Made by a program: the position numbers and the translations under genes. Source: Bacillota bacterium (lineage in GTDB: Bacteria > Bacillota > Negativicutes > Sporomusales > CTSoil-080). Taken from it: a stretch of 57,277 bases of DNA. The notes beneath the pieces are model-generated. The model saw only the letters and a list, made by a program, of their open reading frames with translations, made no database searches and was not told the origin of the DNA. This document shows, piece by piece, positions 45,244-54,740 of the stretch. Position 1 is the stretch's first letter. The number at the start of each line of letters is the position of its first letter. Location of the stretch: contig JAGGAD010000007.1 of the NCBI GenBank assembly GCA_017889625.1, positions 1 through 57,277 of the forward strand. Reading direction: 5' to 3'.

Positions 45244-45508
45244 CCGTCCGAGTTACTTCTTGTTAATACAAATTCGGCATCAGAAAGGTAAAATAATTTT
45301 GCCAATTCCGCTTTTTGTTGTGGAAGATGTCTTAACAGGCTTGAAGGATTTGGCTGTAGTGTGGGGGAGGTTGTTCCCGTATATAAAGCTGCCGGGACTA
45401 TTTAGTACTATTTGCTTGGAGTTATTTCGTGAATTGCGCCGGTTTAAAAATTGGCAGTTAGTAGATATATCAGACGGAAAAAATCAGGTATCGATAAAAT
45501 TATATTGA
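45233..45508 (+). CDS. Small basic protein in YvlB/YvlD-like operon, unknown
   Basis: 91 residues from ATG 45233, overlapping the previous stop by 11 bases; an upstream in-frame start at 45152 lies deep inside the other gene and is rejected. Contains one moderately hydrophobic stretch (GKIILPIPLFVVEDVLTGL) and a basic helix (LFRELRRFKNW). The N-terminal strand-rich part (RPSYFLLIQIRHQKGK) and C-terminal QLVDISDGKNQVSIKLY are unassigned. The ribosome site is weak, consistent with coupling. No family recognised. Confidence 0.55.
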   Translation: MWNNRPSYFLLIQIRHQKGKIILPIPLFVVEDVLTGLKDLAVVWGRLFPYIKLPGLFSTICLELFRELRRFKNWQLVDISDGKNQVSIKLY

Positions 45509-45527
45509 AAGTACGCAGAGGACAGCA

Positions 45528-45869
45528 ATGAAAAAAGTAATTATCAGATGTTTTGCTAATATCCTGGGGTTCTATATAGCTGGGGTACTGTTCCCGACAA
45601 TTATAACTTCTTCTCTTGAAACTATTTTTTTGGCTGGGATTGTTCTTGGGGTGTTAAACATCGTTATTCGGCCATTATTACTGCTAATTTGTTTACCGCT
45701 TAATTTTATAACTTTAGGGTTATTTACATTTATAATCAACACGCTGCTGGTGATAATGACAGAACATCTAATTAGCGGTCTTTATATTCCTTCATTTCTG
45801 CTTTCATTTGCAACGGCGTTCATTATATCTGTGGCAAATATTATTACTAGTCGGGCGTTGCGGTTTTAA
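45528..45869 (+). CDS. YvlD-like phage-holin family 4 superfamily membrane protein
   Basis: 113 residues with four membrane segments. Family pattern GIVLGVLNIVIRPLLLLICLPLNFITLGLFTFIINTLLV, with the conserved N-x3-RP-x5-PLN-x2-T-x-G core. Despite the holin name these are chromosomal membrane proteins associated with envelope stress operons. Last gene of the cassette; the second 86-bp repeat follows 60 bases later. Confidence 0.87.
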   Translation: MKKVIIRCFANILGFYIAGVLFPTIITSSLETIFLAGIVLGVLNIVIRPLLLLICLPLNFITLGLFTFIINTLLVIMTEHLISGLYIPSFLLSFATAFIISVANIITSRALRF

Positions 45870-45928
45870 CGATGACCATGGTGTTGTATATAGAGACATT
45901 TTGCCACGAGATATAAGGTGAGTTGATA

Positions 45929-46014
45929 GATTGAATAATTCCGCGGCATTGAAAGTGTAATCAGTACTATGGGATAGGCTCAACTTTAGTTGTGATAACT
46001 AGAGTTGAGCCTAT
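45929..46014 (+). repeat. 86-bp dispersed repeat, copy 2
   Basis: Partner of 44173-44258. Here the stem is extended outward (ATGGGATAGG with CCTATCCCAT) to over 20 positions. Flanking sequence differs from copy 1. The rest of the 370-base gap to gatC is AT-rich, with two TATAAT boxes (46124-46129 and 46188-46193) and no further gene. Confidence 0.9.
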
Positions 46015-46165
46015 CCCATATACAAAAGTTAACTGATGAGGGGGATTTTGTGAAAATCATACCGGTAATTTATAGCCAGCACATAAAAATTATGGGCAAT
46101 TAGGAAAGAATGTCTAATTGTGATATAATATATTCCAGCCATAAAGGCCTGTAAATACAAGGGTA

Positions 46166-46193
46166 TTTTTGTTAGGGACAAGCGTGGTATAAT
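46166..46193 (+). promoter_or_regulatory. Candidate promoter of gatCAB
   Basis: TATAAT (46188-46193) with a weak TTTTTG (46166-46171) 16 bases upstream. Only the -10 is convincing. Confidence 0.4.
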
Positions 46194-46239
46194 ATAGCCT
46201 ATATGGCATTAATTATCATTTTATTATGGTGGTGAAAGT

Positions 46240-46530
46240 ATGAAAGTTACCAGAAAAGATGTCGAGACAGTGGCAGTGTTATCACGGCTGGAAATGGATG
46301 AAGCCGCAATGGACAAATTCACCGGTCAGTTTAACGCCATTTTGGACTATGTCGATATGCTAAGCAAAGTCGATACTGAAGGGGTGGAACCAACCGCCCA
46401 TGTACTCAACCTTAAAAACGTCATGCGCACAGATGAAGTTAAACCGTCGCTGTCGCGCGACCAAGCGCTTAGTAATGCGCCTGAACAGGAAGACGGCTAC
46501 TTTAAAGTGCCAAAGATAATTGATAATTAA
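46240..46530 (+). CDS. gatC: Aspartyl/glutamyl-tRNA amidotransferase subunit C
   Basis: Small stabilising subunit of the GatCAB complex that converts Glu-tRNA(Gln) or Asp-tRNA(Asn) to the amidated forms. 96 residues, with VAVLSRLEMDE, ILDYVDMLSKVDTEGVEPTAHV and a C-terminal GYFKVPKIID, all family hallmarks. GGTGG upstream of the ATG. It opens the gatC-A-B operon; the next gene begins 20 bases later. Confidence 0.96.
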   Translation: MKVTRKDVETVAVLSRLEMDEAAMDKFTGQFNAILDYVDMLSKVDTEGVEPTAHVLNLKNVMRTDEVKPSLSRDQALSNAPEQEDGYFKVPKIIDN

Positions 46531-46549
46531 AGGATAGGGAGGAACCGGC

Positions 46550-48013
46550 GTGGAGCTATATAAACTGACAGCGCATGAGCTGCAGCAAAAGCTACAAACC
46601 AAGGAAGTTACGGCAGTCGAAGTAGCAGAAGCGGTATATAATCGCATTGACGCCGTAGAAAATAAGGTCCAGGCGTTTATCAGCCTGACCAAAGACCGCG
46701 CGCTTGAACAAGCCCGTCGTGTCGATGAAAAGATTAAAACCAATACGGCGCTTTCGCCGTTAGCGGGTATTCCCGGTGCCTTAAAAGATAATATTTGTGT
46801 TCAGGGAACTAAAACTACCTGTGCTTCCCAAATACTGGAAAACTTTGTTCCGCCCTATGATGCCACCGTTACTGAGAAACTGGTTGACGCGGATACTGTT
46901 GTTGTCGGTAAGGCTAATATGGATGAATTTGCGATGGGTTCATCAACGGAAAACTCAGCGTTTAAAGTATCCCGCAACCCATGGGATACTGACACTGTTC
47001 CCGGCGGTTCGAGCGGTGGCTCGGCAGCTGCGGTAGCTTCAGGCGAAGCCATCTGGGCCTTGGGGTCAGATACTGGCGGTTCGATCCGTCTTCCGGCCGC
47101 TTACTGTGGGGTAGTCGGGTTAAAGCCTACATATGGTCGGGTATCCCGGTATGGATTAGTGGCTTATGCGTCGTCGCTTGACCAAATCGGGCCGATAACC
47201 CGTGACGTTACCGACTGTGCGTTGGTTATGAATGCTATTGCCGGTTACGATCATCGTGATTCTACCTCGATAAATACTCCGGTGCCAGACTACACCAAGT
47301 CACTGGTTAAGGATATCGGGGGTCTAAAAATAGGTTTGCCTAAAGAATATTTTGTCGCTGGTATGGATCCTGAAGTAGAAAAAGCTGTCTATGCCGCTAT
47401 TGAGCAATTAAAGGCCCTGGGTGCTGATTATAAAGAAGTGTCCATGCCCCATACCGAATATGCCCTGGCTACCTACTACATGGTAGCCACCGCCGAAGCC
47501 AGTTCCAACTTATCACGGTATGTCGGGGTTGGGTTTGGTCACCGCGGTCAGGGGGATGACCTGATCAGCATGGCAACAAAAACCAGGACCGAAGGGTTTG
47601 GCGACGAAGTACGCCGCCGGATCATGCTGGGCAACTATGCTTTAAGCTCAGGCTATTATGATGCCTATTACCTCAAAGCTCTTAAAGTACGGACGCTGAT
47701 CAAGCGTGATTTTGATAAAGCGTTTGAAGATGTTGATGTATTGGTTGCGCCGATTGCGCCTACTACCGCCTTTAAAATCGGCGAGAAAGTAAATGATCCG
47801 CTGGCCATGTACCTGCAGGACGTTTGCACCGTGCCGGTTAACCTGGCCGGAGTACCTGCTATTTCCCTGCCATGCGGCTTTAAAGGCCACCTGCCAATCG
47901 GTTTGCAAATTATTGGCAAGCCGCTGGGTGAGACCACTGTACTTCAGGCTGCCTATGCCTTCGAACAAAGTAACGATTATCATAAGCGCCTTGCGCCGCT
48001 GGGGGGGGAATAA
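46550..48013 (+). CDS. gatA: Aspartyl/glutamyl-tRNA amidotransferase subunit A
   Basis: Glutaminase subunit supplying ammonia. 487 residues, GTG start after GGGAGGAA. The amidase-signature triad is Lys79 (GALKDN), Ser154 (PGGSSGGS) and Ser178 (DTGGSIR), the same spacing as characterised GatA enzymes. [12 protein letters not shown] and [20 protein letters not shown] are further signatures. Confidence 0.97.
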   Translation: MELYKLTAHELQQKLQTKEVTAVEVAEAVYNRIDAVENKVQAFISLTKDRALEQARRVDEKIKTNTALSPLAGIPGALKDNICVQGTKTTCASQILENFVPPYDATVTEKLVDADTVVVGKANMDEFAMGSSTENSAFKVSRNPWDTDTVPGGSSGGSAAAVASGEAIWALGSDTGGSIRLPAAYCGVVGLKPTYGRVSRYGLVAYASSLDQIGPITRDVTDCALVMNAIAGYDHRDSTSINTPVPDYTKSLVKDIGGLKIGLPKEYFVAGMDPEVEKAVYAAIEQLKALGADYKEVSMPHTEYALATYYMVATAEASSNLSRYVGVGFGHRGQGDDLISMATKTRTEGFGDEVRRRIMLGNYALSSGYYDAYYLKALKVRTLIKRDFDKAFEDVDVLVAPIAPTTAFKIGEKVNDPLAMYLQDVCTVPVNLAGVPAISLPCGFKGHLPIGLQIIGKPLGETTVLQAAYAFEQSNDYHKRLAPLGGE

Positions 48014-48016
48014 GCT

Positions 48017-49450
48017 ATGGCCTACGAAGTTGTCATCGGGTTGGAAGTCCATACCGAACTAAAAACTAAGTCCAAAATATTTTGCGGCTGTTCGACAACC
48101 TTTGGTGCCAGTCAAAATACCAATGTTTGCCCAGTCTGCCTGGGACTGCCCGGCGTACTGCCGGTCTTCAATGCCAAAGTGTTGGAATTTGCTGTCCGTA
48201 CCGGGCTGGCGCTGAATTGCGAGATATTGCCATTTAGCAAATTTGACCGTAAAAACTATTACTACCCTGACTTGCCGAAGAACTTCCAGACCTCGCAGTA
48301 TGACCTGCCAATTGCCGTAAACGGTCATCTGGACATTGAAGTAAACGGTGAGACCAGACGTATCGGGATTACCCGCGTACATATGGAAGAAGATGCTGGT
48401 AAACTGGTTCATGCTGGCAGTGTCACTAAATCCGACTATGCATTGGTTGATTATAACCGTACCGGAGTACCGCTGTTGGAAATCGTATCCGAACCGGATA
48501 TCCGCTCGGAGGAAGAAGCGAAAGCCTATCTGGAAAAAATAAAAGCCATTCTGCAATATGTCGATGTGTCGGACTGCAAAATGGAAGAAGGCAGTTTGCG
48601 CTGTGATGCCAATATCTCGCTCCGACCGGAAGGAGCAACGAAGTTTGGTACTAAATCCGAACTTAAAAACCTTAATTCCTTTAAAGCGGTCCAGAAGGGT
48701 TTGGAATATGAAACCCTGCGCCAGACCGATATATTGGAAGACGGGGGCAAGGTAATTCAGGAAACCCGTTCTTGGGATGATGCCAAAGGTGTTACCCTGA
48801 CGATGCGTAATAAAGAACAAGCCGAAGATTATCGCTATTTTCCTGAACCTGATCTTGTGCCGATCGTCGTTGATCCGGTCTGGGTCGAAGAAGTACGGAA
48901 AAATTTACCAGAATTGCCTGAAGCCCGCAAAGCCAGACTAATGAACGACTATGGTTTGTCAAGTTATGACGCGGAGATGATTACCACTAGTCGGGCGATG
49001 GCTGATTATTATGATGCGGCGGTAGCCGCCGGTGCGGATGCCAAACTCGCGGCCAACTGGTTGATGGGCGAAGTTTCCCGCAGCCTTAACAATGCGGCGC
49101 AGTCAATCGAAAGCTGTCCGGTAACTCCCGAAAAACTGGCCGGACTGATCGCGCTGATTGCTAAAGGCACTATTTCAGGAAAAATTGCTAAAACCGTATT
49201 AGAAGGAATGTGGTCAAGCGGTAAAGACGCCGCCGCCATTGTCCAAGAAGAAGGTCTGGTCCAAATTTCCAACGAAGGCGAAATTATTGCGATTGTTGAA
49301 CGTATCTTGGCAGCTAATCCGCAATCAGTAGCTGACTTTAAAGCTGGCAAAGAAAAGGCTATCGGTTTCTTAGTCGGACAAGTTATGAAAGAAACTAAAG
49401 GCCGTGCGAACCCTGAAGTAGTAAATAAACTGCTCAGAGAACGGATGTAG
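48017..49450 (+). CDS. gatB: Aspartyl/glutamyl-tRNA amidotransferase subunit B
   Basis: Kinase/transamidase subunit that activates the misacylated tRNA. 477 residues. Signature [26 protein letters not shown] with CPVCLGLPG (zinc Cys set), [17 protein letters not shown] and [10 protein letters not shown]. The C-terminal YqeY-like tail domain is present. Three bases after gatA; followed by a strong terminator. Confidence 0.97.
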   Translation: MAYEVVIGLEVHTELKTKSKIFCGCSTTFGASQNTNVCPVCLGLPGVLPVFNAKVLEFAVRTGLALNCEILPFSKFDRKNYYYPDLPKNFQTSQYDLPIAVNGHLDIEVNGETRRIGITRVHMEEDAGKLVHAGSVTKSDYALVDYNRTGVPLLEIVSEPDIRSEEEAKAYLEKIKAILQYVDVSDCKMEEGSLRCDANISLRPEGATKFGTKSELKNLNSFKAVQKGLEYETLRQTDILEDGGKVIQETRSWDDAKGVTLTMRNKEQAEDYRYFPEPDLVPIVVDPVWVEEVRKNLPELPEARKARLMNDYGLSSYDAEMITTSRAMADYYDAAVAAGADAKLAANWLMGEVSRSLNNAAQSIESCPVTPEKLAGLIALIAKGTISGKIAKTVLEGMWSSGKDAAAIVQEEGLVQISNEGEIIAIVERILAANPQSVADFKAGKEKAIGFLVGQVMKETKGRANPEVVNKLLRERM

Positions 49451-49485
49451 TTTGGTCATTAAAAATATAAAATCCTGTAATTACC

Positions 49486-49518
49486 TGCAGGGGGCGCTTT
49501 TTGCACCCCTGCTTTTTT
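49486..49518 (+). terminator. Terminator of gatCAB
   Basis: GCAGGGG (49487-49493) pairs with CCCCTGC (49506-49512), with inner GC pairing, followed by TTTTTTG. Confidence 0.85.
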
Positions 49519-49581
49519 GTATGAAAGAAGTTGGTCACGCACATAATGTCAAAGTAAGTAATAAAAAAGAAGGGGATGGCA

Positions 49582-50259
49582 ATGCGGTTAGGCCCAGTTT
49601 CCTGGGGAATGAAGGAGTTACTGGCGGTGCATAGTTTGCGACTGGTGCTGGGTCTCATCCTGGTAAGGTTTGTATATCCTTCGCTGTTTACCGCCAATAA
49701 TACAGTAATAGAACTGACTGATAGGCTGGTAGTAGTGCTGTTAGTTTATCTGGCAGTACATCAACATCACGGTTTCTCCTGGCAAAATTGGAAGTGGCGA
49801 GACTTAGGGCGAAACATTGGCTATGGACTCAGTGCCGGGGTGGTGCTGTTAGGTGTCAGCGTATTTAGCGAGCGGTTGTATTCTACCACCTTAGCTCTCA
49901 CCCCGGTGCAGCACCCGCTGATCATGCAAGTAGAGGCTGCGGCCAGCCTTGAACAATTGGCAGTACCGTTATTCCTGGCGGGAGTGGCGGCACCGGTCGC
50001 CGAAGAAATGTTGTATCGCATGTTTACCTTTCCGGTGCTAAAACAACGGTTTGGCGTATTTTTGGGGGCAATCGGCAGCGCGGCAATCTTCGCGTTGTTT
50101 CACTTCAATGCATACTGGCTGGCGGAGTTATTAATTGTAGGTACCGGACTGGCGCTTTTATACTACTGGTCCGGTTCGATTATCAGCTCGATAGTTGCAC
50201 ACTCGGTAATCAATACCACCAAAATATTGCTCGTCTTTTTCGGCTTGACAACTATTTGA
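49582..50259 (+). CDS. CPBP-family intramembrane glutamic protease (CAAX-like)
   Basis: 225 residues from ATG 49582 (AAGGGGA upstream; ATG 49576 is too close to it). About six membrane segments. Motif 1 APVAEEMLYRMF, motif 2 FALFHFNAYW and motif 3 SSIVAHSVINTTK, the conserved Glu-Glu/Arg, His and His/Asn of the Rce1/CPBP family. Substrate unknown; relatives act in bacteriocin immunity or membrane protein processing. Confidence 0.87.
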   Translation: MRLGPVSWGMKELLAVHSLRLVLGLILVRFVYPSLFTANNTVIELTDRLVVVLLVYLAVHQHHGFSWQNWKWRDLGRNIGYGLSAGVVLLGVSVFSERLYSTTLALTPVQHPLIMQVEAAASLEQLAVPLFLAGVAAPVAEEMLYRMFTFPVLKQRFGVFLGAIGSAAIFALFHFNAYWLAELLIVGTGLALLYYWSGSIISSIVAHSVINTTKILLVFFGLTTI

Positions 50260-50274
50260 CTAAGGAGGCAAATT

Positions 50275-50529
50275 ATGCCCTACTGCAAACAATGTGCGAA
50301 TAGTCGTTTATTTGGTTCAAGCAAAGTTCCGCCGGTGGCGCCAACGGCCAATGGCAGTATATCAGGAATGATGGGTAACTTTGATGTCAATGGTCAAATT
50401 GAAAGTATCATTAGCATGGGGGCTGATAAAAAAACCCTTATCGCCGCCCGCGTCACCCCCAAGGAATACTTTGATCTATGCCTGGCCTGCTACAGTCAGA
50501 ACGTGGGTTGGCAAGAAGACGATGAATGA
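50275..50529 (+). CDS. Small four-cysteine protein, unknown
   Basis: 84 residues with AAGGAGG upstream. CKQC at 4-7 and CLAC at 69-72 could form a zinc ribbon. The middle is Gly/Ser-rich then helical (DVNGQIESIISMGADKKTLIAARV). C-terminus acidic (WQEDDE). No family recognised; it follows the CPBP gene by 15 bases and may be co-transcribed with it. Confidence 0.7.
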   Translation: MPYCKQCANSRLFGSSKVPPVAPTANGSISGMMGNFDVNGQIESIISMGADKKTLIAARVTPKEYFDLCLACYSQNVGWQEDDE

Positions 50530-50616
50530 AAAAGGGCTTTTATTTAAAACCATAGAATAATTATCCATATAAGGCATAGCGAACCGTTTGGACAAATGAC
50601 AAAAGGGGATGGAAGA

Positions 50617-53040
50617 GTGAATAAATGCCAGGAATTACCGGCAGAGAAGCTCAGGTTTACCTGTGATGATGAACTTTTTCCTTATGAATCCACTGAATTT
50701 GTTGCTCCGTTAGATGTAATGGTTGGTCAGGAGCGGGCGGTCAAGGCCATGAAGTTTGGTCTGGGCACAAAAAGCTTTGGTTATAATATCTACCTGTCCG
50801 GGCTTGTAGGCACTGGTAAAATGACTTATGCCAAAGCCTCCGTCACCGATATTGCTGCTAACGAAGACACGCCGGATGATTGGTGCTATGTTAATAACTT
50901 TGAAAATCCAAGCCAGCCCATTGCGCTGTCCCTGCCGGCCGGGCTAGGCTGTCAATTTAGGCAAGACATGAAAGAACTGGTCGAAGATCTAAAAAGTGAG
51001 ATTCCTAAAGTATTTACTGGCGATGACTACGATCAGGCCAAGAATGCTGTTATGAAAAAATTTCAGGAAAACCGCGGCCAGGTAATGGATGTTTTTAACC
51101 ACCAAGCTGAATCCTTGGGCATACTGCCGCAATGGACTAATACCGGCTTTGTCGGCTTACCGATCCAGGAAGGTAAACCGATGAGTGCCGATGAGTTCCA
51201 GCAACTGGACAAGAATGATAAAGACAAATATGAAAAACAGTTGCTCGCTGTTCAGGAACGAGCGATGGAAGCTATTCGCCAAGTCCAACACCTCGAACGC
51301 GAAACCCGCGAAGAACTTAAAAAATTGGACGAAAAAGTCGGTTTGTTTGCGGTTGGTCACCTTATCGATGAAATCCAGGACAAATACCAGTCGTATAAGA
51401 AAGTAGTTACCTACCTCGATGCGGTAAAGCGTGATCTCGTCAAAAACATCGGGGACTTCAAACCGTCTTCCGGCGAAGAAGATGCTAACCCCTTCCTGAT
51501 GTTCCGGCGCAGCATGCAGGACTCCGGCAAAAATAAATATGAAATCAACCTCTTGATTAACAACCGGGATATGGATGGCAGTCCGGTTGTTGTCGAAACA
51601 AACCCCACCTATTATAATTTGATCGGCCGTCTGGAATACGAAAACCGGATGGGAGTTGTCAGCACCGATTTTACCATGGTTAAGGCCGGGGCACTCCACC
51701 GGGCTAACGGCGGCTATATCATTCTTCAGGTCAGGGATCTATTGGTTAATATCGGCGTTTGGGAAGCTCTCAAGCGGGTACTAAAAACCGGCAAGCTATA
51801 TATTGAAAACCTGGGCGAACAATACGGTATGTTAGCGATGGCATCGGTAAAACCCCAGTATATTCCGATAAATATAAAGGTAATATTAATCGGCAACCCG
51901 CAGCTATATCAGCTCTTGTTTAACTACGACGAAGACTTTCGTAAACTCTTTCGAGTATTTGCCGACTTTGATACCCAAATGGATAACAATGCCGAAAATA
52001 TTGGCAAATTGACCGGCTTTGTTGGCTCAATCGTTCGCCGGGAAAAATTAAGACACTTTGACAAGAGTGCCATTAAAAAAGTAATCGAATACGCCACCCG
52101 TGTTTCTGGGGATCAGAATAAGCTGACAACCAAATTTAATGAAGTAGTTGAACTTCTCTGCGAAGCGGATGCCTGGGCTGGATACGAAGGCAGTACCTTG
52201 GTCAAGGCCGAGCATATCAAAGTGGCTAATTTGGAAAAACAACGCCGCTATAATAAATACGAAGAACGCCTCCAAGAAATGTTTGCTGAAGGCAAACTGC
52301 TTATCGATACCGGCGGCGAACAAGTCGGGCAAGTCAATGGCTTGGCAGTGTTATCTGTTGGTGAGTATATGTTTGGCAAACCGTCCAGGATAACCGCCAA
52401 CACTTACCTGGGTAAAGGCGGCGTTATCAATATTGAACGCGAAACAAAAATGAGCGGCACCAGTCATAGTAAAGGGGTACTCATTCTCAGCGGCTATCTG
52501 GGACAAAAATATGCGCAGAGCCAGCCTTTGACCCTGAGTGCCAGCTTAACCTTTGAACAAATGTATGATGGGGTTGACGGCGATAGTGCTTCCAGCACCG
52601 AACTTTATGCCATACTATCCAGCCTAGCTGAAGTACCTATTCGTCAGTATTTGGCTGTCACCGGCTCGGTCAACCAAAAAGGCGAAATTCAGCCGATTGG
52701 CGGGGCTACGGAAAAAATAGAAGGCTTCTTTGAAGTCTGCAAACTAAAAGGATTGACCGGCAAGCAGGGAGTTGTTATACCTTACCAGAATATAAATAAC
52801 TTAACCCTGTCCGACGAAGTCGTCGACGCGGTCCGCGAAGGGAAATTCCACATCTATCCAGTACAATCAATCGATCAGGGGCTGGAAATCCTGACCGGAA
52901 TCCCGGCTGGTGAACCGAGAGCGGACGGTGAATATCCTGACGGTACCATTCATGCCCTGGTCAAAACCAAACTCAAAGAATACACCGAAAAACTAATTGA
53001 ATTAGCCAAATCGGCTGATGGGGAGAAAAAGGACGACTAA
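50617..53040 (+). CDS. LonB-like ATP-dependent protease (AAA plus Ser-Lys peptidase)
   Basis: 807 residues from GTG 50617 (GGGGA site seven bases upstream; ATG 50596 has none). Walker A GLVGTGK at about 62-68, with the AAA core interrupted by a long coiled-coil insert (about 160-280, ERAMEAIRQVQHLERETREEL). Catalytic Ser657 in GDSASS and Lys700 in GGATEKIEG are 43 residues apart, as in Lon. No N-terminal Lon substrate domain. No membrane segment is seen, unlike archaeal LonB. Likely cytosolic protein quality control. Confidence 0.9.
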   Translation: MNKCQELPAEKLRFTCDDELFPYESTEFVAPLDVMVGQERAVKAMKFGLGTKSFGYNIYLSGLVGTGKMTYAKASVTDIAANEDTPDDWCYVNNFENPSQPIALSLPAGLGCQFRQDMKELVEDLKSEIPKVFTGDDYDQAKNAVMKKFQENRGQVMDVFNHQAESLGILPQWTNTGFVGLPIQEGKPMSADEFQQLDKNDKDKYEKQLLAVQERAMEAIRQVQHLERETREELKKLDEKVGLFAVGHLIDEIQDKYQSYKKVVTYLDAVKRDLVKNIGDFKPSSGEEDANPFLMFRRSMQDSGKNKYEINLLINNRDMDGSPVVVETNPTYYNLIGRLEYENRMGVVSTDFTMVKAGALHRANGGYIILQVRDLLVNIGVWEALKRVLKTGKLYIENLGEQYGMLAMASVKPQYIPINIKVILIGNPQLYQLLFNYDEDFRKLFRVFADFDTQMDNNAENIGKLTGFVGSIVRREKLRHFDKSAIKKVIEYATRVSGDQNKLTTKFNEVVELLCEADAWAGYEGSTLVKAEHIKVANLEKQRRYNKYEERLQEMFAEGKLLIDTGGEQVGQVNGLAVLSVGEYMFGKPSRITANTYLGKGGVINIERETKMSGTSHSKGVLILSGYLGQKYAQSQPLTLSASLTFEQMYDGVDGDSASSTELYAILSSLAEVPIRQYLAVTGSVNQKGEIQPIGGATEKIEGFFEVCKLKGLTGKQGVVIPYQNINNLTLSDEVVDAVREGKFHIYPVQSIDQGLEILTGIPAGEPRADGEYPDGTIHALVKTKLKEYTEKLIELAKSADGEKKDD

Positions 53041-53098
53041 ACTATAAAAAATAGCAACCCAAGAACCATTTGCGTTTTTAGGAGAAGGACGGATATTA

Positions 53099-54481
53099 GT
53101 GACAAACACCTTACCGGTAACAAAAGGACAAAACTACAAAATAGATATTGCGGGCTTAGGCCATAGCGGTGAAGGAGTAGGGCGATACCAAAACTTCACC
53201 GTATTCGTGCCCGGCGCATTGCCTGGCGAACAAGTAACAGTCCAAATCAGTGAAGTCAAAAAAAATTACGCTAAAGCTAGACTGGTTAAAGTAGACACGG
53301 CCTCACCCGACCGGGTCGTTCCGGATTGTGAACTTTTTGCTAGCTGTGGCGGTTGTCAACTGCAGCATCTTGACTACCAGGCTCAATTAGCGGCTAAACG
53401 CCAGACGGTTGTCGACGCCGTCAACCGTATCGGTGGTTTGGCTGATGTAATCGTCCATCCTACACTTGGTGCGGCTCAGCCGTGGTATTATCGTAACAAA
53501 ATGCAATTCCCGGTCGGGGGAAAATCAGGCCGGATTACCATTGGCTGCTACACTCAAGGCACTCATAACATCATTAATGTCGAAGACTGCCTGATCCAGC
53601 ATCAAGCTAATAACCTTATTGCGGCGAAAGTGCGGGCAATTGCCAATGAACTGGAAATTACTCCGTATAACGAACGTACTGGACAAGGGGTTCTTCGCCA
53701 TGTCCTGGGGCGGGTTGGCTGTGCCAGCGGCGAAGCAATGGTCGTCCTGGTTACGGCCACCCCCGAACTGCCCCAACGCGCCGAATTAATTGCCGCGCTC
53801 CGGGATAATATTCCGGGCCTAGTTAGCATCGCTCATAACATTAATACCCGCAACACTAATGTCATCCTGGGCAACCGTACTAAAACGCTGTGGGGTCAGA
53901 ACACTATTACCGATAAACTTGGTGAGTTCACCTTTCATATCTCGGCCCAGTCTTTCTTCCAGGTCAACACGGCTCAAGCCGCGATACTTTATACTAAAGC
54001 CGTAGAATACGCCGGATTAACCGGCAGCCAAACCGTCATCGATGCCTATTGCGGTACTGGCACAATAACCCTGTTCCTAGCCCGGCAAGCGGTTAAAGTC
54101 TATGGCATTGAAATAGTCGAATCAGCTATTCATGACGCCAAACTAAACGCTAAAATCAATAACATCAGCAACACCGAATTCATCATTGGTGACGCCGTAG
54201 AAATAATGCCGCAACTGTACCAAGACGGCATCCGTCCCCATGCCATAGTAGTCGATCCCCCCCGCGCCGGCTGTGCCCCCGCCGTACTAGAAGCCTTTGC
54301 CAATATGCAGCCCGAGCGCATTGTCTACGTATCCTGCAATCCCGCCTCATTAGCCCGAGACCTGGCCGTCCTCGACAGCCATGGTTATAAGGCCAAACAA
54401 ATACAACCTGTGGACATGTTTCCCCAGACGTATCACGTCGAGACAGTCACACTCCTGCAAAGGAAAGAAACCACAAAATAA
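53099..54481 (+). CDS. rlmD: 23S rRNA (uracil-5-)-methyltransferase RumA/RlmD
   Basis: SAM-dependent methylation of a 23S rRNA uridine; close relatives modify U1939 or U747. 460 residues, GTG start after AGGAGAAGGA. N-terminal TRAM domain (about 8-65, DIAGLGHSGEGVGR). 4Fe-4S Cys77, Cys83 and Cys86 (CELFASCGGCQLQH) with a later Cys in VEDCLIQ. SAM motif DAYCGTGTITLFLA, VDPPRAGC, and the nucleophile in YVSCNPASLARDL. The 3' codons for QTYHVE contain the 17-bp sequence repeated at 57256. Confidence 0.93.
   Translation: MTNTLPVTKGQNYKIDIAGLGHSGEGVGRYQNFTVFVPGALPGEQVTVQISEVKKNYAKARLVKVDTASPDRVVPDCELFASCGGCQLQHLDYQAQLAAKRQTVVDAVNRIGGLADVIVHPTLGAAQPWYYRNKMQFPVGGKSGRITIGCYTQGTHNIINVEDCLIQHQANNLIAAKVRAIANELEITPYNERTGQGVLRHVLGRVGCASGEAMVVLVTATPELPQRAELIAALRDNIPGLVSIAHNINTRNTNVILGNRTKTLWGQNTITDKLGEFTFHISAQSFFQVNTAQAAILYTKAVEYAGLTGSQTVIDAYCGTGTITLFLARQAVKVYGIEIVESAIHDAKLNAKINNISNTEFIIGDAVEIMPQLYQDGIRPHAIVVDPPRAGCAPAVLEAFANMQPERIVYVSCNPASLARDLAVLDSHGYKAKQIQPVDMFPQTYHVETVTLLQRKETTK
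54426..54442 (+). repeat. 17-bp direct repeat, copy inside the rlmD 3' end
   Basis: AGACGTATCACGTCGAG, identical to 57256-57272. It contains the inverted repeat GACGT-ATC-ACGTC. Here it codes for the conserved C-terminal TYHVE of the methyltransferase. Candidate attachment-site core. Confidence 0.6.
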
Positions 54482-54497
54482 TGTATGAATTTAGTAA

Positions 54498-54533
54498 TTT
54501 AGCCACAACATACTGTGTTGTGGCTAAAAATTT
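54498..54533. terminator. Terminator after rlmD
   Basis: TTTAGCCACAACA (54498-54510) pairs perfectly with 54516-54528 around a five-base loop; short A/T tail on both sides. The remainder of the gap to 54740 is AT-rich with no gene. Confidence 0.75.
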
Positions 54534-54740
54534 GATATGTTTTGTAATATAACCTTACAAAATTTGACGAGATAAAAATTACAGATTATAATATACAGCA
54601 TAAGGGTCTGTTGAAAAATCCAATAATCAGCAAGAGACACGAAAATAAGCTAGAACCGTCGAAAATAAGACTATTGGAAAGTACTGTTTTTTAAGGCTAC
54701 TTATAATTATTATTCAATTATAAATGAGGAAACATATCAT

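Noticed and set aside
44217-46014. Hairpin repeats as a CRISPR array
   Set aside because: Only two copies, 1.7 kb apart with genes between them; no regular spacers or cas genes.
54604-54690. GGGTCTGTTGAAAAATCC resembling an insertion-sequence end
   Set aside because: No matching inverted repeat, target duplication or transposase remnant was found nearby; too short to call.
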